A DNA stretch of 64,000 nt from Caenorhabditis elegans. Taxonomy: Eukaryota > Nematoda > Chromadorea > Rhabditida > Rhabditidae. The translations under genes were made by a program, and so were the position numbers. Positions 1 to 13,200 of this stretch are shown piece by piece (within the stretch, counting starts at the first letter, position 1; the number at the start of each line of letters is the position of its first letter). The notes below the pieces were generated by a model. The model was not told the DNA's origin, searched no databases, and saw nothing but the letters and a program-made list of their open reading frames with translations. The DNA is taken from the NCBI RefSeq assembly GCF_000002985.6, contig NC_003279.8:2666001-2730000 (forward strand), read 5' to 3'.

Positions 1-173
1 CTATGGAGCACGCGTAGTATTAAGCATTTTCTATTTCTGGCTCACTTTCTTATCATCTTGTTTTTTCTCGCTTGTTTCACTATACATATATGTACAGTTC
101 AGTTTGAGCTATTTCTTCCTGGTCTTTTCTATTTAATATTTTTGACCAAAAGCAGTTGTATGTTACTTTTCTT

Positions 174-372
174 TGGCTTAGGATTAGGCTTAGGCTTAGG
201 CTCAGGCTCAGGCTTTTGCTTAGGCTTCGGCTTTGGTTCAGGCTTAGGCTTAGGCTTATACCTAGACTTAGTCTTAGGCTTAGGCTTAAGCTTAGGCTTA
301 GGCTTAGGAATAGGCTCAAGCTAGGAATTGGTCGTGGTGGTAGGCTCATGTCCAGGCTTAGATTCAGGCATA
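174..372. repeat. degenerate TTAGGC (telomere-hexamer) tract
   Basis: About 200 bp is made of imperfect TTAGGC hexamers with variants such as TCAGGC and TTAGAC. TTAGGC is the C. elegans telomeric unit, so this is interstitial telomere-like satellite. The Leu-Gly, Arg-Leu and Ser-Leu reading frames across it are artefacts of the hexamer. Confidence 0.85.
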
Positions 373-2159
373 CTACACTTTTGTGGTAAAAGCGCAGCCG
401 ACATCAATCAAGGCTCGTGTTGAAGCTACTGGCCTTTGACGCCTGCTTTGAGTACATGTAGAATAACTATTATTCGCATTTCATAGGGAATACCTTTGAC
501 GGCCATAAAAATTAGCCTTTGGTCAGTCATTGTCTTTCTATAAAAGGCATTGCATCGTTTCATTTTTGATCTATCGGTTCTGCCACGTCACCTAACCATT
601 TTCGACCAATTTCCTTTCTAACGAAGATCATTCCAATAGAAACATAACTAGCAATTTTTTTGTTGTTCAATTTCTTAAAGTCGCTTGTAGTTTGGAAATG
701 GTCAGGTCAATACTGATAACGGTATAAATTTTTAAATTTTCAAGAAGTGCACGTAACTGCACACGGCCTTGCACAATGAGGAACTGGAGTTTTACGAGAA
801 TTACAAAAAGTTACACTTTTTGCCGAGTCACCTCACAAAAACAATTATGAGGAGCACTTGATGTGTTGTCACAAAAAAAATGTTTCAAGATTTGTTATAT
901 GTGACACGTGATCTTATTATTTTAACAGCCTGGGGTCCGGCAAATGATTTTTTCCGGTGAATCGGCACCTCGGCAATATGCCGGAGTTGAAGTTTCCGGC
1001 TAATCGGCAAATTGCAGGAAAAGAAAATGACAATTTCCGGCAAATCGGCAAACCTGCAAATTGCCGATTTACCGAATTTGCCGGAAAAACGGCAATCGCC
1101 AAAAATTCCCGGCAAATTGTGGTTCTCCCCTTTAATTTTGGAAATTTCAGAATTTTAATTTCAATCGGCATAATTGTACGCACCCTATGAATGTTCCTAC
1201 GTCTATTTTAAAAAGTGAGCAAGTTGTATGAAAATATCTAAAGAAAAAGGGAGAAATTTCAAAAAGGCACAGTTTTAAGTGTTTCCGTATTAGAAAAAAT
1301 CCCACTAAACACTACCGACAAGTTGATATTCGGCAAAACGGCAATTTGCCGAAAATTTAATTTTTCGGCAAATCGGCAAACCGGCAATTTGCCGATTTGC
1401 CGAATTTGTGGGCTACGTAGGACGGCCTGGAAGGACACTGTCTCAAGATAGATGGACTCAAAAATGTCAATGTTTTAATTGTTTCCGTCGTATAAAAATA
1501 TCCCTCTAAATATTTCCGGTAAATCGGCAAACCGGCAAATTGCCGGAATTAAAAATTTCCGGCAAATCGGCAACCCGGCAAATTGCCGAAATAGTACAGT
1601 TCCGGCAAATCGGCAAACGGGCAAGGTGCAAATTTGCCTAACGGCGATGGCCGTCCACCCCCTGATCCTTGCCTCATTAGTTCTGATCTATCGAGTGATC
1701 TGCCTAAGATCAGGAAAATCAAGGCTAGTCACATGTTTCTCCGTTTCCGAATTCACGCGCACGCTACTAATCCAGCTTCGCACGTTCCAAATTCAAAGCC
1801 AAGTCATACCATAACCCTCTGATTGACACCTCTGCCCCTTCCAACTGTTGTTTTTCTTCCACCTGCACCCCTATTGTACCTAACCTCCTCTCAGAACGTT
1901 CTGCGACGCTTTAAAGGTGTCACAATTCGACCCGGGATGACAAAACAGACGACCAAATGGGCGGCGCCCCCAGTTCTCTTTTTTTCTTTCGTCACGTCTG
2001 CGTCTCACGCTCTCCACCTCCATCGTCGTCTCTATCAGTATTATGGAGACGGGGGGGAAAAGACTCGACCTCTCTCTTTCTCTCTCTCTTGATTTTTCTT
2101 TAATTTTTTTCTTTCAAATTCTCGATTGATCTTTTTGTTCTTGATCTAATTAAAAAAAC
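373..2159. other. gene-free left flank with CGGCAA repeats
   Basis: No coding exon is supported here. Positions 926-1125, 1325-1410 and 1515-1662 are runs of CGGCAAAT/ATTTGCCG modules ending in a CCACCCCCTG-like terminus near 1662. This resembles the element family seen intact at 17901-18041, but no matching left end or target duplication is visible. Positions 1700-2159 are CT-rich and probably the promoter and 5' region of the gene at 2168. Confidence 0.5.
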
Positions 2160-2166
2160 GTTTCAG
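2160..2166 (+). promoter_or_regulatory. probable SL trans-splice acceptor
   Basis: The sequence cgtttcag ends one base before the ATG at 2168 and follows an AT-rich stretch without a good upstream donor. In worms this arrangement normally marks spliced-leader addition. It supports 2168 as the start codon. Confidence 0.55.
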
Positions 2167-2167
2167 A

Positions 2168-5100
2168 ATGGATGATATAGCAGTTCCAATTGCGTCCACG
2201 TCGGGCGAAGATTCAGTAATCTCGTTTCAGCACCCATGGACATTAAAGGTTTGCCAGAGGTGGGTAAAGTGTGTTGACAAGACGAAATTTCCATGAAAAT
2301 GGGTTCTGATAAAACAGTTTTTCCCAGTAATAATCGCACTGTCTCTGATAAGACGCTACAGCATCAAAAATCGGGCGAGGGCAAAAGATCAGTGTTTTTC
2401 GTTTCAGACAAATCGAGGACGAGACAATTTTGTTAAATGTATCACGACCGTTTTCCACGTCATACAAGCATGTGCAGTTTACATGGGCTCTGCGGTTGAC
2501 CGATGAGTATGTGCTCTCAAATAATGGTTAGTTTTCCGAAAGTATTTCTGTCTATTTCTATCTAGCTATTTTTACACTTCTTGCATTCCTTCTTACATTT
2601 TTTATTTTTCTGAAACTTGATTCTTGTGCTGGAACGATGAGCGTTTGATCTTCGGACCCAACTAACTCTGGAGTGACGTCGACTTGCACTTTTAGGAACT
2701 TATATCACATGACTGACCCTCTCCACCTATCCCAATATCTTCTCTCTTATCTCGACTCCCAATCCATCACCTCACTGACAATTCTGTTTCAGCAGCCGTC
2801 GACTCGAATCGCCACGTGCTCCTGCACCTTTACTACAAAGAGGGTCCATGCCCGGAGGTGGCCGTCGAGGAGGTCAGAGCACAGATCCTTGATCCAGTCA
2901 CCAATGAGACCTTGTTCGCCGGTCTGGCGTTGTCGCCGACCGAGTTTTCGCGGGGAAGCGGTTGGCCGATCCATATGGAGAAGGAGCGACGGGCAGAGTT
3001 TACCGAGTTGGTGCACAAGAAGGTGGATTCGAATTTGTTGGTCGTGGTTGAGATCAAGATGAAGGAGTCGCTGTTCGAGCCATTGAACTATCTGCCGGAT
3101 GTTGAGACGGCGTTTAGGAGCCAGAGAATCGAGAAGGCGGTGAACAAGTTTGTTGATGATGTTATCAATGGAAAGATTCGGATTCCTGATTTGGAGCACG
3201 TCGATGAAAAGGTAAGATTTTCCAAGAGGCTTAGGCTTGGGCTTGGACTCAAACTTAGGCTTACAATTAGGCTTAGACTTAGGCTTAGGCTTTTGCTTAG
3301 GCGTGTGCGTAGGCTTAGGTTTAAGCTCAGGCTTAGGCTGAGGCTTAGACATAGACTGAGGCTTAGGCATAGATATAGGCTTAGACTCAGGCTTAGGTTC
3401 AGACCTAAGCTTAGGCTAAGGCTTAGACTTAGGCTTAGGCTTGGGCGTAGGCTTAGGTTTAGGAATAGGCTTACGCTTAGACTCAGGCTCATCCTTAGGG
3501 GTCTATCTTCAGACCTACGCTTTCCCGCTTTCCAATTCGGAATCAGGCTCAGGCTTTTAGTTTTAGGATCAGACTCTCTGGCGTAGATTTTCAAAATTAA
3601 TGAGGCCACTTTTAAACCAATTTTTTCTAGCAGGCTGACAAATTCTCGGTTCACCGGCTGATTTTCATTTATGGCGTCGACTCGGTATCGCGCGAGATAT
3701 CGGACAACGAGCAACAAAGCGAAATCTGTGAGCAACTCGTGAGAAATGTAAGTGTTTTGAAATCCGAAGCATATGGGCATAAACATGTTGTTCTTCTTTT
3801 TTTGCTTTGTTCTTCCAATATTTGGAGACAGAGGGGGAAAAGAGCAAAAGCCATCGGGCTTGTCTGGAATAAGAAAAACATACATGTGGAACACATATAC
3901 GGACGGGGGTCGGATTACGGAAATAAAAAAGAATAACAAGACTGCTTATAGACTTGTTTTGTTTATAAATCTTGCAATCAGACACCTCCAACTTGAATCT
4001 CATGTTACATCTGAAAAATATAATTATTATAATATAAACAACTTCCAGACCTTTGCTCACATCTACTTCGAACGGGTGCTCTCCCGAGAAATCACGTACT
4101 TTGATGATTTTGTCACCCTCGTCGAGGGTCTCACCTTTGCTCATCTCCCAGCTCTTCGGAAGGAAGTAGAACGATTTATTTGCCAAAAAGTTATCGAGGT
4201 ACCCTATAAGCTTCTAGTAATTTTAAGCTTCAATAATATAATTTAGATTCAGGCTGATATGGATCCATCGTTCGCTAAAAAGCTACTACTGGTTTCTGAG
4301 AAGTACAACTTGGAGATTTTGAAGATGGTGATCAACGGGTTCCTTGTCGATCAAATCATTGGAAACTCGAACCCGCCAAAAGAGCTCGTCAACATTACAC
4401 ATGAGCTCCAACAGATGGCCCATGAGATGTAGGTCAACTAGATTAAAGTTGAATGTAAATCGAAGAGACAAATCATTTTCAGCCGCGAAAACGAGAATAT
4501 CGAGAATCTTGTCGGAGCAGTCGTAACAGATCTTCAGGAGCTCACACGTCGAGTCCGTCGGGTATCGCTCTCCCACAGTCCATCACAATCGTCCCATAGC
4601 AGGTGAGTCGTGAAATTCACATGAAAATCTTGCCACTAAATTGTTTTGTTTCATCTCTCTCTCTTGAGAAAGAAATCAAAGATTGACGGGAAACAGATAT
4701 GGCACACTGATAATTGAAACGACGATTCGCAATAATAATGGAAGAAAAAAAGATAATGGACGTTAATGGACAAAAAACATTGACAACAAAACTTTCGGTA
4801 CTTTTAATGATTTCCATTGTGTACTGTAGCGTTTTAAGGGGAACATTTCTCTAATAGTATAGTTGTTAATGAAGAACTCCATGAATCAAAATAATTATTG
4901 TAAAATTAGAGACCATTAAGATATAAGCTGCTAGGTCTTCGTCGATGCACCATGTTGAAAATAGTTTTGCATCAACTTTATTACTTCGTATCTAGGCTCT
5001 AGGCATATCAGTAATGTTTACTGATATCTTTGAAATTAGCGGAGATATAAAGTGATAAAGGAACAAACTATTTTCAACACGGTGCACCAACTAAATTTTT

Positions 5101-6011
5101 TTTTAGAAAAACATATGTATTTTGCTGATTAACAATCTTAAACCTTTGTATAATAAATTGTTACAAACAACCAAATTATGAACTGCTAATGTTTATAGAG
5201 ATGTCTTAAAATCGACTGACTCGTCTTGAACAATATTAGTAAAGGTTTAGGCAAGAGAAAAGTATTTAGTTAGCTAACAGTATTGATAAAACTCTACACG
5301 TTTTTTTTTCGGCACGAAAATAATAGAAGAAGCATTGCACATACTTTTAAATCCAAAATGTGAAATTTCCAAATTGTTCTGAAAATATAAATTGAATTAT
5401 CTCTACAGACGTTATAAGGGATGTGTGGCAAATTTGGCGAGTTTGCCGAACTTGCCGAGTTCGTCAAATTTTGAAATTAGCCGCGCACATGAAACATTTT
5501 TAATAAGAATTTTGCCCAAAGCTAATGGTCTAGATCCGAAACTTAATGAAAAAAAAACAGAACATTCTTTCGGCAAAATATTAGGCAAAAATTAGGCAAA
5601 AATTAGACAAAAATCGAACGAAAACCAGGGAGCTTTAATGTTTTTTTTAACTTTTAAAAGTTTTTTTGAGCTCCAAAAAAATTGCAATTTACCGAGTATG
5701 ATGGTCACGGCAAATTTGCCGAATTTGCCGGATTTACCGTGCTCGGCAAATTTCAAAAATATGGGCTTGCGGAATTTTCCATGCTCGTCAAATTTTTGAA
5801 CTGCTAATTTCAAAACTTGCCGCACACCTCTGGACATTAAGCGAAATTCCGCAAATTGGTTCAACTTTATTGTCACTGTCAGAATGTAAAATTAACCTTT
5901 CCATATTTCAGCTCTCCCCTCGCTACCCCAACAAATGGAAGTGGTTCTCCATCGGTTCCGGCTCCATTCGACTCCCCGACAAGCCGCTTCAAACGAGTTT
6001 CCCTGGCCTAA
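2168..6011 (+). CDS. diverged MATH-BTB-like protein
   Basis: Exons 2168-2259, 2408-2526, 2793-3211, 3631-3747, 4049-4198, 4253-4428, 4483-4602 and 5912-6011 join in frame to 430 residues. Residues about 22-170 resemble a MATH domain (start HPWTLK, then FSTSYKHVQF and a WALRL strand). Residues about 171-310 look like a weak BTB/POZ fold (FSVHRLIF in place of the usual F-x-x-HK). The tail (about 340-430) is polar and Ser/Pro-rich. MATH-BTB proteins usually act as substrate adaptors for Cul3 ubiquitin ligases, and the family is greatly expanded in worms; the exact role here is unknown. The third intron holds TTAGGC satellite; the last intron (1.3 kb) holds an inverted repeat and a MITE. The BTB part is degenerate, so Cul3 binding is uncertain. 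Confidence 0.7.
3226..3570. repeat. TTAGGC-like satellite inside an intron
   Basis: Degenerate TTAGGC hexamers fill most of the third intron (3212-3630) of the MATH-BTB-like gene. They create long spurious reading frames on both strands (Arg-Leu, Ser-Leu and Pro-Lys patterns) that run out of the real exon. Confidence 0.85.
4944..5089. repeat. short inverted repeat with GATGCACCATG ends
   Basis: cgatgcaccatgttgaaaat at the left is mirrored by a copy near 5068-5089 ending cacggtgcacc. The centre contains the smaller palindrome atatcagtaatgtttactgatat. It lies in the last intron of the MATH-BTB-like gene. The gatgcaccatg motif recurs across the window, for example near 41720, 41990 and 48490. 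Confidence 0.65.
5411..5834. mobile_element. MITE-like element, GTGTGCGGCAA family
   Basis: The left end reads gggatgtgtggcaaatttgg and the right end is its near reverse complement, ttgccgcacacctctgg. The interior has more CGGCAAATTTGCCG modules. No reading frame suggests a transposase, so it would be non-autonomous. A related copy lies at 19911-20245. No clear target duplication is seen. Confidence 0.55.
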
Positions 6012-7244
6012 ACGATTTCTTGAATCAACGTGGTTTTCCATCACTATATATAACGTGTAAATGAATTTCAATTGACATGCCTACCCATTGATTTTTTTGG
6101 AGTAACTTATAGACTGTGTGCACACATTTGTGTCTCTATCACCTCATACATTAATACCTCTTCTTGTTGTATTTTTTGCATTTAGTGTTTTTCATCGTCA
6201 TCATCATTGATTGTTACTCTTCAACTGCCCCCATCAGGTTTTACTGTGTAGTCTCCTTTTTTGTACATAGGCCACAATTGGTAGGCTCTCAATTATATCC
6301 TTATCTCCTCCAACAAGCTATTTTTTTGCAATTCTCTCGGTTTTTCATTTGCTTTTTCTCCTGTTCGGTTAGAATACTTCCCTTGGTTGTCACCACTCGG
6401 CACACATTTGTAAATTGAATGAAACTTTTTTTTGAAATTTGACTTATTTGACATATCAATATATGACCTTTAATATTAAGAAAATAATATTTCCTACTTT
6501 AACAAAAATTAGGTTTCTATCTTTCCTAGCTTAAAACATACAGAAGTTATAGTTAATTTCCTTTGCGGAATAAAATCGATAATTTCTACTATTGTAAATA
6601 GCCGGCATTTTCAAATATGAAATTATTAGAGCTCTAGTTTTCTAGTTTAGGCTAGTTAGGTAGTAGGTAGGTAAGGCTAGTTTTGCCTTGTTTTTGGTAA
6701 AACCGATAAAGTGTTGAGCAAAATTACTTTTTTCTAAAACAAGATCCCGGATTTTCAACCAACTAGATCAGTTATAAAACAAATACAACTGTCTAATATC
6801 TGAAATGAGGCAGAAATACAGTTTGGTACCAAATTTTTCAGAGCTTATTGGAGCAGTATTGTTGTAAAATACGTTAATTTTGGCACACTCTGAGTGTATC
6901 ATAGCAAAAAAATTTTTTAACGTTGCTTTACATTATATTCCCACCCAAAAACAAGTTTATTTTTTCCAAAAAAAGAAATGAATCTACAAATAAATGAGAG
7001 ACATCCAAATAAATACACAGTATTGATCACATGATAGTCTTCAAATGAAATATTTTGGAGTGGTGGTGCAGTGAATAAAATATTATAATTAGTTTGATGT
7101 CATATGTGGTGTGGAATGTTTCCAAATGGGGAAGAACAAATTGAAAGAGAGACGGAGAAAGTGCGTGTGTTTTGTGATGTGATAATGATTGCTTGTAGTT
7201 TGTAGTTTTTCGTAGTTTGTAGTCGAAGAAAATAAAATGATATT
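6012..7244. other. intergenic AT-rich spacer between convergent genes
   Basis: This holds the 3' ends of the + strand MATH-BTB-like gene and the - strand GRDP gene. I see no coding exon. Around 6655-6690 there is a small GGTAGGTAG-type repeat. The rest is unstructured A/T-rich sequence. Confidence 0.5.
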
Positions 7245-10200
7245 CTAACCGCATCCACCGCATCCACCACAACCTCCGCATCCTCCACATCCGCCACACG
7301 CACCACACGCACCACAGGCTCCGCAGGCTCCGCACGCCGCTCCGTCACAGCCGACACCGCACATTAGCATTGGAGCGATTTCGCAGCCTCCTGAAACTCG
7401 AATTTATGTTTTAAAATTGAAAGAATCAATATAATTTATTTGGATAAGAAGTACTTTTTTTTTTGGAATATCCATAAAAATTTTGGAAACTGACTAGATT
7501 TATTTCGATTTCAAAAAAATCTATAAAGTCCAAAAAAGGTTAGGTTTAGGCTTAGGCTTACGATTAGGCTTAGGCCTAGACTTAGGCTTAGGCTTAGGCT
7601 TTGGCTTAGGTTCAGGCTTAAGCCTGGGCTTAGGCTTAGGCTTCAAGGCCTTAGATATACCTGAAAAATCAATAAACTTTCAGAAAGTCGATCATATTTT
7701 TGGAGAATCGATGAAAGGTTGACAACTTTTTTTTTTTAGAAAAAGCCAGAAAATCGACAAATTTTCAGAAAACTGATTATAAAAAATGATAAAATTTTAA
7801 AACAGGGAATTTTTGGAAAACCAAAAAAAATTTATAATTTTTATATCATTTCAGAAAAATTTATTAAATTTTCAGTAAAATCTACCAAATTTTTTTCTGA
7901 AAATTCGATAAATTAAAAAAAAATCTATAGGCTCTGTAGAAAATTTAAAATTTAAAATTTCAGAAAAATTTATAAAATTTTGGAAAACTTATAGCATCTC
8001 AGAAAATTTTTAAAAAATCAAATCTCTGTTTTAATTTTTAAAGGAATGAAGAAAATTAGGGAAAATTACAATTTCATTTTTTTCAAATTTCACATTGTTC
8101 TTACTGGTTTTGGAAAAAAATCAAAAAATTTACGTAAATTTGATCAATTTTTTAAAACATTTTATATCATATTTCCGCATAAAAATCGATAATAATTGGA
8201 AAAATCAAAAACCCATACCAAGTCCATCCTGATCTGCCGACAACAATAACCGATTCGTCGGCAACTGTCTTCCATACCCACAAGCCAATGTCAGTGGCCA
8301 TTTGTGTGCTTGATGTCCAACCGATGTACTATCATTTCGTGATCGTATTTTGTCAGGATTACATAGAACAAAAAGAGTCGCCACACAGAATATACTGGCA
8401 ATCTGTTCAGCAGTGTTAGTGGATCTGCACTCGATTCGCTTCCCGGGCAGACGAGCTTGAGCATCTGAAAAGACATGGTGCATCGAATTTAGAAAAACAA
8501 TTTTAAATCGATTTGTTTCCTAGAAATTGGTGGAATTTTATATTTCTAATCAAAATAACAGTTTTGTGAATTTTCGAAAATCAAACAACTAAAAAATCAA
8601 TGCTAGACACCACCCCAATCTGGGAATAAATTCAAAAATTACCTCCAATTAAGAACAAAGCAGAACCATCTGCAGATGGAACTTCTAGCTTCTGAACTGT
8701 ATTCTTCAGCAGATTAAATGCATCAACATGAAGCCTTCCAGGATTTCCTGGCTTTGCCTTTTGCCCTTTTGTTGCTGATTGTTTCCTTGAAAATCCTGAC
8801 CATTTTCCTTTTATGATCGCGTAGTCGCCTTCCTTGTTAAGGATCACAAAAGCTCGTTCTTCGGCGTTTGAGAGATGCGGCAGGAACTGAAAATTGTTGG
8901 TTTTCAGCTGGTTTTGCGAAGAAATTTCTTCAAAAAAATATTATAAAATTTTTTTTTAATATTCAGTTTCGGAGCGGCAGACATATTACCGCTAGCTTGG
9001 AAACTTAGTTTTGTAGGTAGGCACCAATATGTGCCTACCTAACGTAGCAGTCAAAAATTAAGTCCCGCAAAATGTCAGCCGCTTGTAAAAGGACTTTTAG
9101 TGAAATTTGTCTAGCCGGAAGTTTTGGACTATGTTTTTTAGCTCGACTTGAAAAATATTCTCAAAATTGAGGAAATTAAATGTTTTTAAATATTACTTTT
9201 TGGAATTTAAGATTTAAGTTTTATGAAAAACTCACAGGCACCAAATTATTATCCAATTGATCACGAGATGGAAGTGAATCTGCTCCGATCAAATGAGCCA
9301 TTGAGAGCAACCGTTGCTCCCGCCCGTATACCAAGATCATCGATAGAAGTAGCGGTGCCGAATGGATCACTTGTACTGTGTATTTGGTCCCGTCACGGGT
9401 GTCCACCATGCTGAATTTTTTTTTTAATTAGAAAAATTCAGTGTCATTAGATTTCAGTAGGATTTTTTTTAATTTTGAAAGCTCAAAAAAAAATCTTTCA
9501 AAAAAACATCGAAAAAATTTCAGTTAAAATATTATTTTGTCTAAAATTTAAAACTTTATCTCAAATTAATTCTGAAATTTTAGAATTTTCAATTTCAAAA
9601 AATTGGGAAAATATTTTTTTTATATCGAAATTCAATGATTAGAAAAATGCCAAAATTTATATTGCCAATAAAATTTCGGCTTAAATTCAAAACAGTTGAT
9701 TTAAAAAATAGAGAAACTTTGGCGAAAACTTTAAATTTTTAAAAATTCTATGAAATTTAAAATGGATTTGGTCAAAAATTTTAATTTTCCGATTTATAAA
9801 TTTTGGACTGTCAGCAATAGATTTACAAAAAAAAAATCGAAATTCCATTTAAAAAATTACAAATAAAATTTAATTTTTTTTTCATAATTTCTTCATATGA
9901 CAGTATCAATTTCCTAGTCAAAAAAAGAGCCTATCATACCTGTGAGACGCAATATGAACCGTGGAATTAGCATTCAAAGCTCCTCGATTCAGCGATGCAC
10001 ATTGTGCAAGATAAGCAAGATGAGAGTCCGCCGATAACTGTCGTTCAACAAAATCGCCCACCAAAAGTTGCAGTTCTCGATTCAAATTCACACTCGTTGT
10101 TACATTAACTTTCGCTGTGAATTCAGAATCTTTCGATGCTTTTAACTGAAGCTCTGCCACGTTATGAGCACTTTTCGAGTTACTTGGAGGCAGAAGCTGA

Positions 10201-13200
10201 TCTAGAGTTGCCTTCCCGATCAGCTTAATGAGATCCTTCCGCTGTAGGAACATTTTATCAAAGATTTCAAGTTCCACTGTCAAATCCTTGGCGGCTCGTC
10301 TTTCGAACGGAAATTTGACTATAGAAGCGCAAGTTGAACTTTCCGTGGGTTGCCAAACAAGTGAGAATCCAGACTTTGTGACCTGTTTCTGAGAGAGATC
10401 TGCGTTGAACGTGGTGACTTTCTTGTTTCCATAGCATAGCTTCAACCTCAACTGTTCCCGTTGAACTGGAATATCTTTCAGGGAGATTGAGGGAACATGA
10501 ATATCCCCGTAGGATATACACGCCAGATCCTGTGATTCGAATCCAAGAAAAGCCGGAGCATTGTGCCCTCGGAACATGCATCCACGCCTCCAAAATGGCT
10601 CGTCGAAGTGTGTGGTCCAGAGTTTTTTGGTCAGTGCTTCGCCTTTTAATAGCTTGCTCCCTTTGGTTCTGTCATTCACCGTGTCATCATGCTTCAGTAA
10701 AGATCCGAAAATTGCTGTGCAGTCCCGTAGATAACTCGATGGATGGACCTAGGAAATAATAGCAAGTTATTCGAATGTCTTTTCCTCTCTGTCTCGCCTT
10801 TTTTGTTCGTTAATAATTTATGAATGTGACGTTACGAATGGCTCTTTTTTGAGTGTTTTTTTTGTTGTTTTTTTTGCAGAATTTAATAGCGGCCGTCAAT
10901 ATTTCCTAGGCCATGCGTGACGTCACTTGTTTGATATACAATATATGGTGGACCGCTTTTTTTTGAGGAAAACATTTTCATTTTTGAGGAAATATTGCCT
11001 TATTTTTTAATCGGCATCTGCATCAGGGGTGGGCGGTAATTGCCGTTCGGCAAATGTTTTTTTCTTCAAATCCGGCAAATCGGCAAAGTGCCAATTTTCC
11101 GATTTGCCGAAAATGTGTGTTTTTGCCAGAAGTTCTCATTCCGGCAATTTGCCGACTTGCCGATTTGCCGGAAATTTTGATTTTCGGCAAATTGCGGATT
11201 CGCCGAGTTGCCGGAATTTTTATTCCCGGAAAGTTGGTGGTTTGCCGGAAATTCTTATTTTCCGCAAATTGCCAATTTGCCGTCTTCCGAATATGAATTT
11301 GCCGGTAGACTTTTTGAATTTTTTTCCGTTTTCTTTAGATATTTTCATAGAATTTTCTTACTTTTTTCAAAATAAATGTAGGAAAACTCATAGGATGCGT
11401 ACAATTTCGCCGATTACAATTGAAATTCTAAAATTTCCGAAAAAAAAAATCTGCAAATCACTAATTTGCCGAAAATGTATTGCCGCTTTTTCCGGCAACT
11501 TCTGCAAATCGGCAAACCGGCATTTTGCCAGCTTGCCGATTTACCGAAAAAAAAAAGTTAATTCCGGCAATTTGCCGATTTGCCTGAAAAATCGTATGAA
11601 AATGTCTAAAGAAAACGGGAAAAGCATTCAAAAAGGCACAGTTTTAAGTGTTTTCGTCTTATAAAAAATCCCTCCAAAAACTTCCGGCAAGTTGATGCTC
11701 GGCAAATCGGCAAAATGGCAAATTACCGGAAATGAAGATTTCCTGCAAATCGGCAAACTGGCAATTTGCCGATTTGCCGTACGGCAACTAACGAAAATAT
11801 TAATTCTAAACCTCAAAAACGTGTATCAACATAGAAACCGTTTCCATCATGATAATGTTCTCATTTGTCGTCACTTTTTGTAAATTGACATAAAAATTTG
11901 CTCCTTCTCACCTGATGTGTATGCCAAATGATATCAAAATCATAGCACGGCGTCAAAAACTGATCTGCATATGTTTGCTTCAACAACAAGAACTGTATGT
12001 ATCTCTTCACCGCATCCGACAGAAATTTTGCAGATGTGTAGTGAGGCAGTGAAACCTGAAATAAAAAAACGTATTATTGGTCCCCACAACTTTTCTCCAG
12101 GAACAACGAGACAACTGGCTCGGGAGGGGATAATCGTCGGATAATCGAACGATTGACACTTGGGGAGATATTTTCTGAGACGCATCGGTGTGTCTGTCTC
12201 CTGTGTACGTGTTTGTGTGCTCTACTAGACTTCTCAAAGTGATTGATGGATGAAGTGAATTGGTAAGCACCGAGTGAGGAGAGAGAGCACTGCTAATTGG
12301 TCAATAAGTTATTTTAACACTGCCGCTTTTTCGAGCCTGCTATCAATCATTGGTTGAAGCTCAAAACACAGTGGAAGGTGTCTGGCAAACAAGAGCGCTG
12401 GCTTAAATTCCTAAGATTGACTGAAAACAACATAATACTAGAATATGCGGAACTAGGTAGCGACCTGAGAAATATTTACATAAAATTTTAGGCGCATTTT
12501 TGAGTTTGGGGTATAATTTTTTTTTTAAAGTTTTTCGCAAAGACCTTGCTTACAAGCACCCTCCTAAGAATTCATAGCTTTTGTGTGATGCTTAGTGGGC
12601 CGGCCCAGATCAAACTACAGGCCACGCTTAGATCAGTCCTAGACTGTTCGTTCAGTGAGGTTTCGATTGCAAAGTTAGACTAAATAAGTAATTATCAATT
12701 AAATGGTGATTTTAGAAAATTAACCTTTCCAAATTCTTAATCAGTGTCTGATTCGAAGTCTTTGAAGAAGATAGTAAGACTTCGGAGCAGGCCCTTCAGA
12801 AAGGTCCGGGCTTTAGGATCTTAAACTCCGTGACATTGTTCAAGCTTTCAATGTCCAGCAGCCCTTTCAGATCTGGTCCAAGTTTTGCATAGACGGGATT
12901 AAGGTCTGACTTTTTAAAATGTTTAAAACAGACACCAACTATTTTTACGGAAATCTCTACGAGTCCAAAACAACTTTAAAACTTGACTGAAATCACAATG
13001 CCGCACTGGCAATATTCCCTATTTGTATTAGCTCACTTTCTAATTTGATACTCACCTGATAATTAAAGTTCCTCTGCCGTTGCACTGCTCCAGCTATATC
13101 ATAGTTGCACTTGGTTTTGTAAGCCGTTGGCGGAGTCTGACTTGCCAGAAAGTCGTATGGCTCGGCACTACAGTAGGAGTCCCAAGCGCGGACACTGCTG

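Noticed and set aside
58-389. Leu-Gly, Ser-Leu and Arg-Leu rich open frames on both strands
   Set aside because: They are direct translations of the TTAGGC hexamer tract in its stop-free frames, with no splice or codon evidence.
3088-3939. 283-codon minus-strand open frame opposite the MATH-BTB-like gene
   Set aside because: It is sustained by the TTAGGC satellite (Ser-Leu repeats) and overlaps real plus-strand exons antisense.
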